Below are positions 62,331 through 64,000 of a stretch of DNA of 64,000 nucleotides, piece by piece. The DNA lies in the NCBI GenBank assembly GCA_013397075.1, contig VWZS01004485.1:260281-324280 (forward strand), read 5' to 3'. Made by a program: the position numbers and the translations under genes. Origin of the DNA: Rhabdornis inornatus. Its lineage: Eukaryota; Chordata; Aves; Passeriformes; Rhabdornithidae. How positions within the stretch are numbered: the first letter of the stretch is position 1; every line of letters begins with the position of its first letter. Under the pieces are notes generated by a model. It worked only from the letters and a program-made list of their open reading frames with translations. It did not search any database and was not told where the DNA came from.

Positions 62331-64000
62331 ATCCATGGGGCTTTGTTAAAAAGAGAAAAAGCACAGGATGTTGTGTCTCCCATTCCTGGCCTGCTGCAAT
62401 AACTGACATGGTACAAATGCACATGGCCAAAGGTTTCCTGTTTCCTAATAAATCCTGAACTACTTGATGAAGGGGGAAAGCTTCATCAGAGCTTTTATGA
62501 GCCTTATACCTCAGGTCAAGAATTCCATGGCCTGGTGATCTGGGGATTGTTGTGGAAGTACAGCTAAGAATCAAGCTTAAGATTTAGAGGTGCAAGGTCT
62601 ATAAAATCTATAAAATATCCTCTGTAGTTTCATAAGTGCTGTCTCTTTTCATTTTTATATATTGGCTCTGTGTGTTCGCACATCACAAGTAAACTTTGTG
62701 AACAGAAATTAACTAGCTGCAACCTGCATTTCTGTAAAGCCAAGTTTGATTTAAGAGATACAAAAACTCTAAGTACAGCTGGATGCACATTGGTCCTCTG
62801 CTCTGAAAACAATAAAAGTATTTGTGATGTAATCTACCATCTAAGAAAGAAATTAAGGGAGACAATAAAAGTTTAAAAATGCGAACAGGGACAAATTAAT
62901 TTCAAAACATCTCTTGAGTATTAATAAAGGTATAAGGATATATATAAAGGTATATCTTGCATAGTGGAGATTCATAAAAGAATACTCTTATTAAGTAAAT
63001 AATTGGAAATCAGAACATGTACATATGTCAAATGGATGGAGCTATCAGCAAGAATAGGAGCAGTGTGTTGAGATGATTAAAGAAAAAACATGGAATATAG
63101 GAAATAACACGATGAAATTTTTAAAAATTACAATGACAACATTTCAAATTCACAAGGGAAACAAGAAGGTATTGTAGCTCTTCTTATGACTCTTTGAGCA
63201 AACCTGCATCAGCAATACCAAATGATCCCAGGCAGATGATATTTATAAGAGGAGAAATCATTGTGCCATGCATTTGTGCAGATGGCACCAAAAATCATAG
63301 ACATTTAAACCATGTCTCAGATTTGTATATGCTCATTGTACAGAATAGGTACACACAGTGTATCTGCTTCCAAGAACTCAAGTGAAAATAGAATGAATTC
63401 TGGAACTGCAGGAGTTCCCTGCAGGGACCCCTGAGCTGTCAGTGGGTGTGTTACTGTTATACAAGGGAGACACAGAAAACACAAAATCAACAACAATGCT
63501 TTTCAAGCATTCAAAGGTCATGAGGAAAGAATGTCCCCAAATACAAGCCTGTTGGTTTCAGAGGAATGAAATTCCTAAAATATACATATATATAGACCCT
63601 TCTTTTCTGATTTCTGAACCCAGAAGTCTTCATATAAATTTTTTCATCCAGCTTTTCGCATCAAACAAAATCTGGAACATCTTTTTTCTAAAAAACGGCA
63701 ATTAAAATTCCCACAGACCCATGTGATTCCAGAAACTGAAGGTCCAGCAAAAGCATTGCCACTGACTTGCATTAATTAGTGACTTTCAGTGACTGTCCAA
63801 ATTCAACTCTCCAACTGCCATTTCTGAAAATATTGGCTTTAGTACAACATACAGTACCATACATACATATATATAATATTTACAGAAATAATACTCTGCA
63901 TACATAATATGGATGCATGGTATTATCTGTATAGCTTGCTTAGTACAAATATAGCCAATTGTATGCAACTGTGGTTGTAGGGATGCTAAATCTCCTAAGA
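62331..64000. other. Intergenic to window end, nothing recognised
   Basis: AT-rich DNA with short TA/ATAT runs (for example 62937-62945, 63580-63594, 63867-63876). No supported gene, RNA or repeat. Confidence 0.55.

Overview
The window is part of a vertebrate, almost certainly bird, chromosome. It has intron-rich protein genes with GT-AG splice sites, many CR1 retroposon copies (the dominant bird LINE) and solo-LTR remnants of a bird endogenous-retrovirus family. A passerine or other neoavian is my guess, from recalling that LTR family; the sequence alone does not fix the species.

Two complete genes lie head to tail on the + strand. CTSC (dipeptidyl peptidase 1 / cathepsin C) occupies 123-20585 in seven coding exons (123-285, 5409-5554, 13820-13986, 14411-14566, 16608-16723, 19213-19344, 20083-20585; 460 codons plus stop). 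RAB38 (Rab GTPase of lysosome-related organelles) occupies 36067-53743 in three coding exons (36067-36271, 43549-43829, 53591-53743; 212 codons plus stop). The CTSC-RAB38 order and shared orientation match what I know of the human locus on 11q14, so this is conserved synteny. Both products act in lysosomes or lysosome-related organelles, but nothing here shows co-regulation.

Layout: 1-122 is a GC-rich CTSC promoter edge. 123-20585 is CTSC; its intron 1 holds two single-N gap marks, intron 2 a 590-bp solo LTR and a CR1 scrap, and intron 4 a second LTR-like block. 20586 to about 21120 is the CTSC 3' UTR with two poly(A) signals. About 21121-35800 is intergenic, with four CR1 copies, one of which keeps a ruined reverse-transcriptase reading frame. 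35815-36066 is the RAB38 5' region. 36067-53743 is RAB38, with CR1 scraps and a polypurine tract in intron 2. 53744-64000 is the RAB38 3' UTR and downstream DNA, with an ancient MIR-like SINE, a CR1 and two further scraps of the LTR family.

I found no tRNA, rRNA, CRISPR array, operon or new gene system. The most useful second looks are the assembly break in CTSC intron 1, the (ATT)n tract close to the exon 2 acceptor, the antisense LTR in intron 2, the in-frame upstream extension of RAB38, and the chimeric or decayed CR1 copies.
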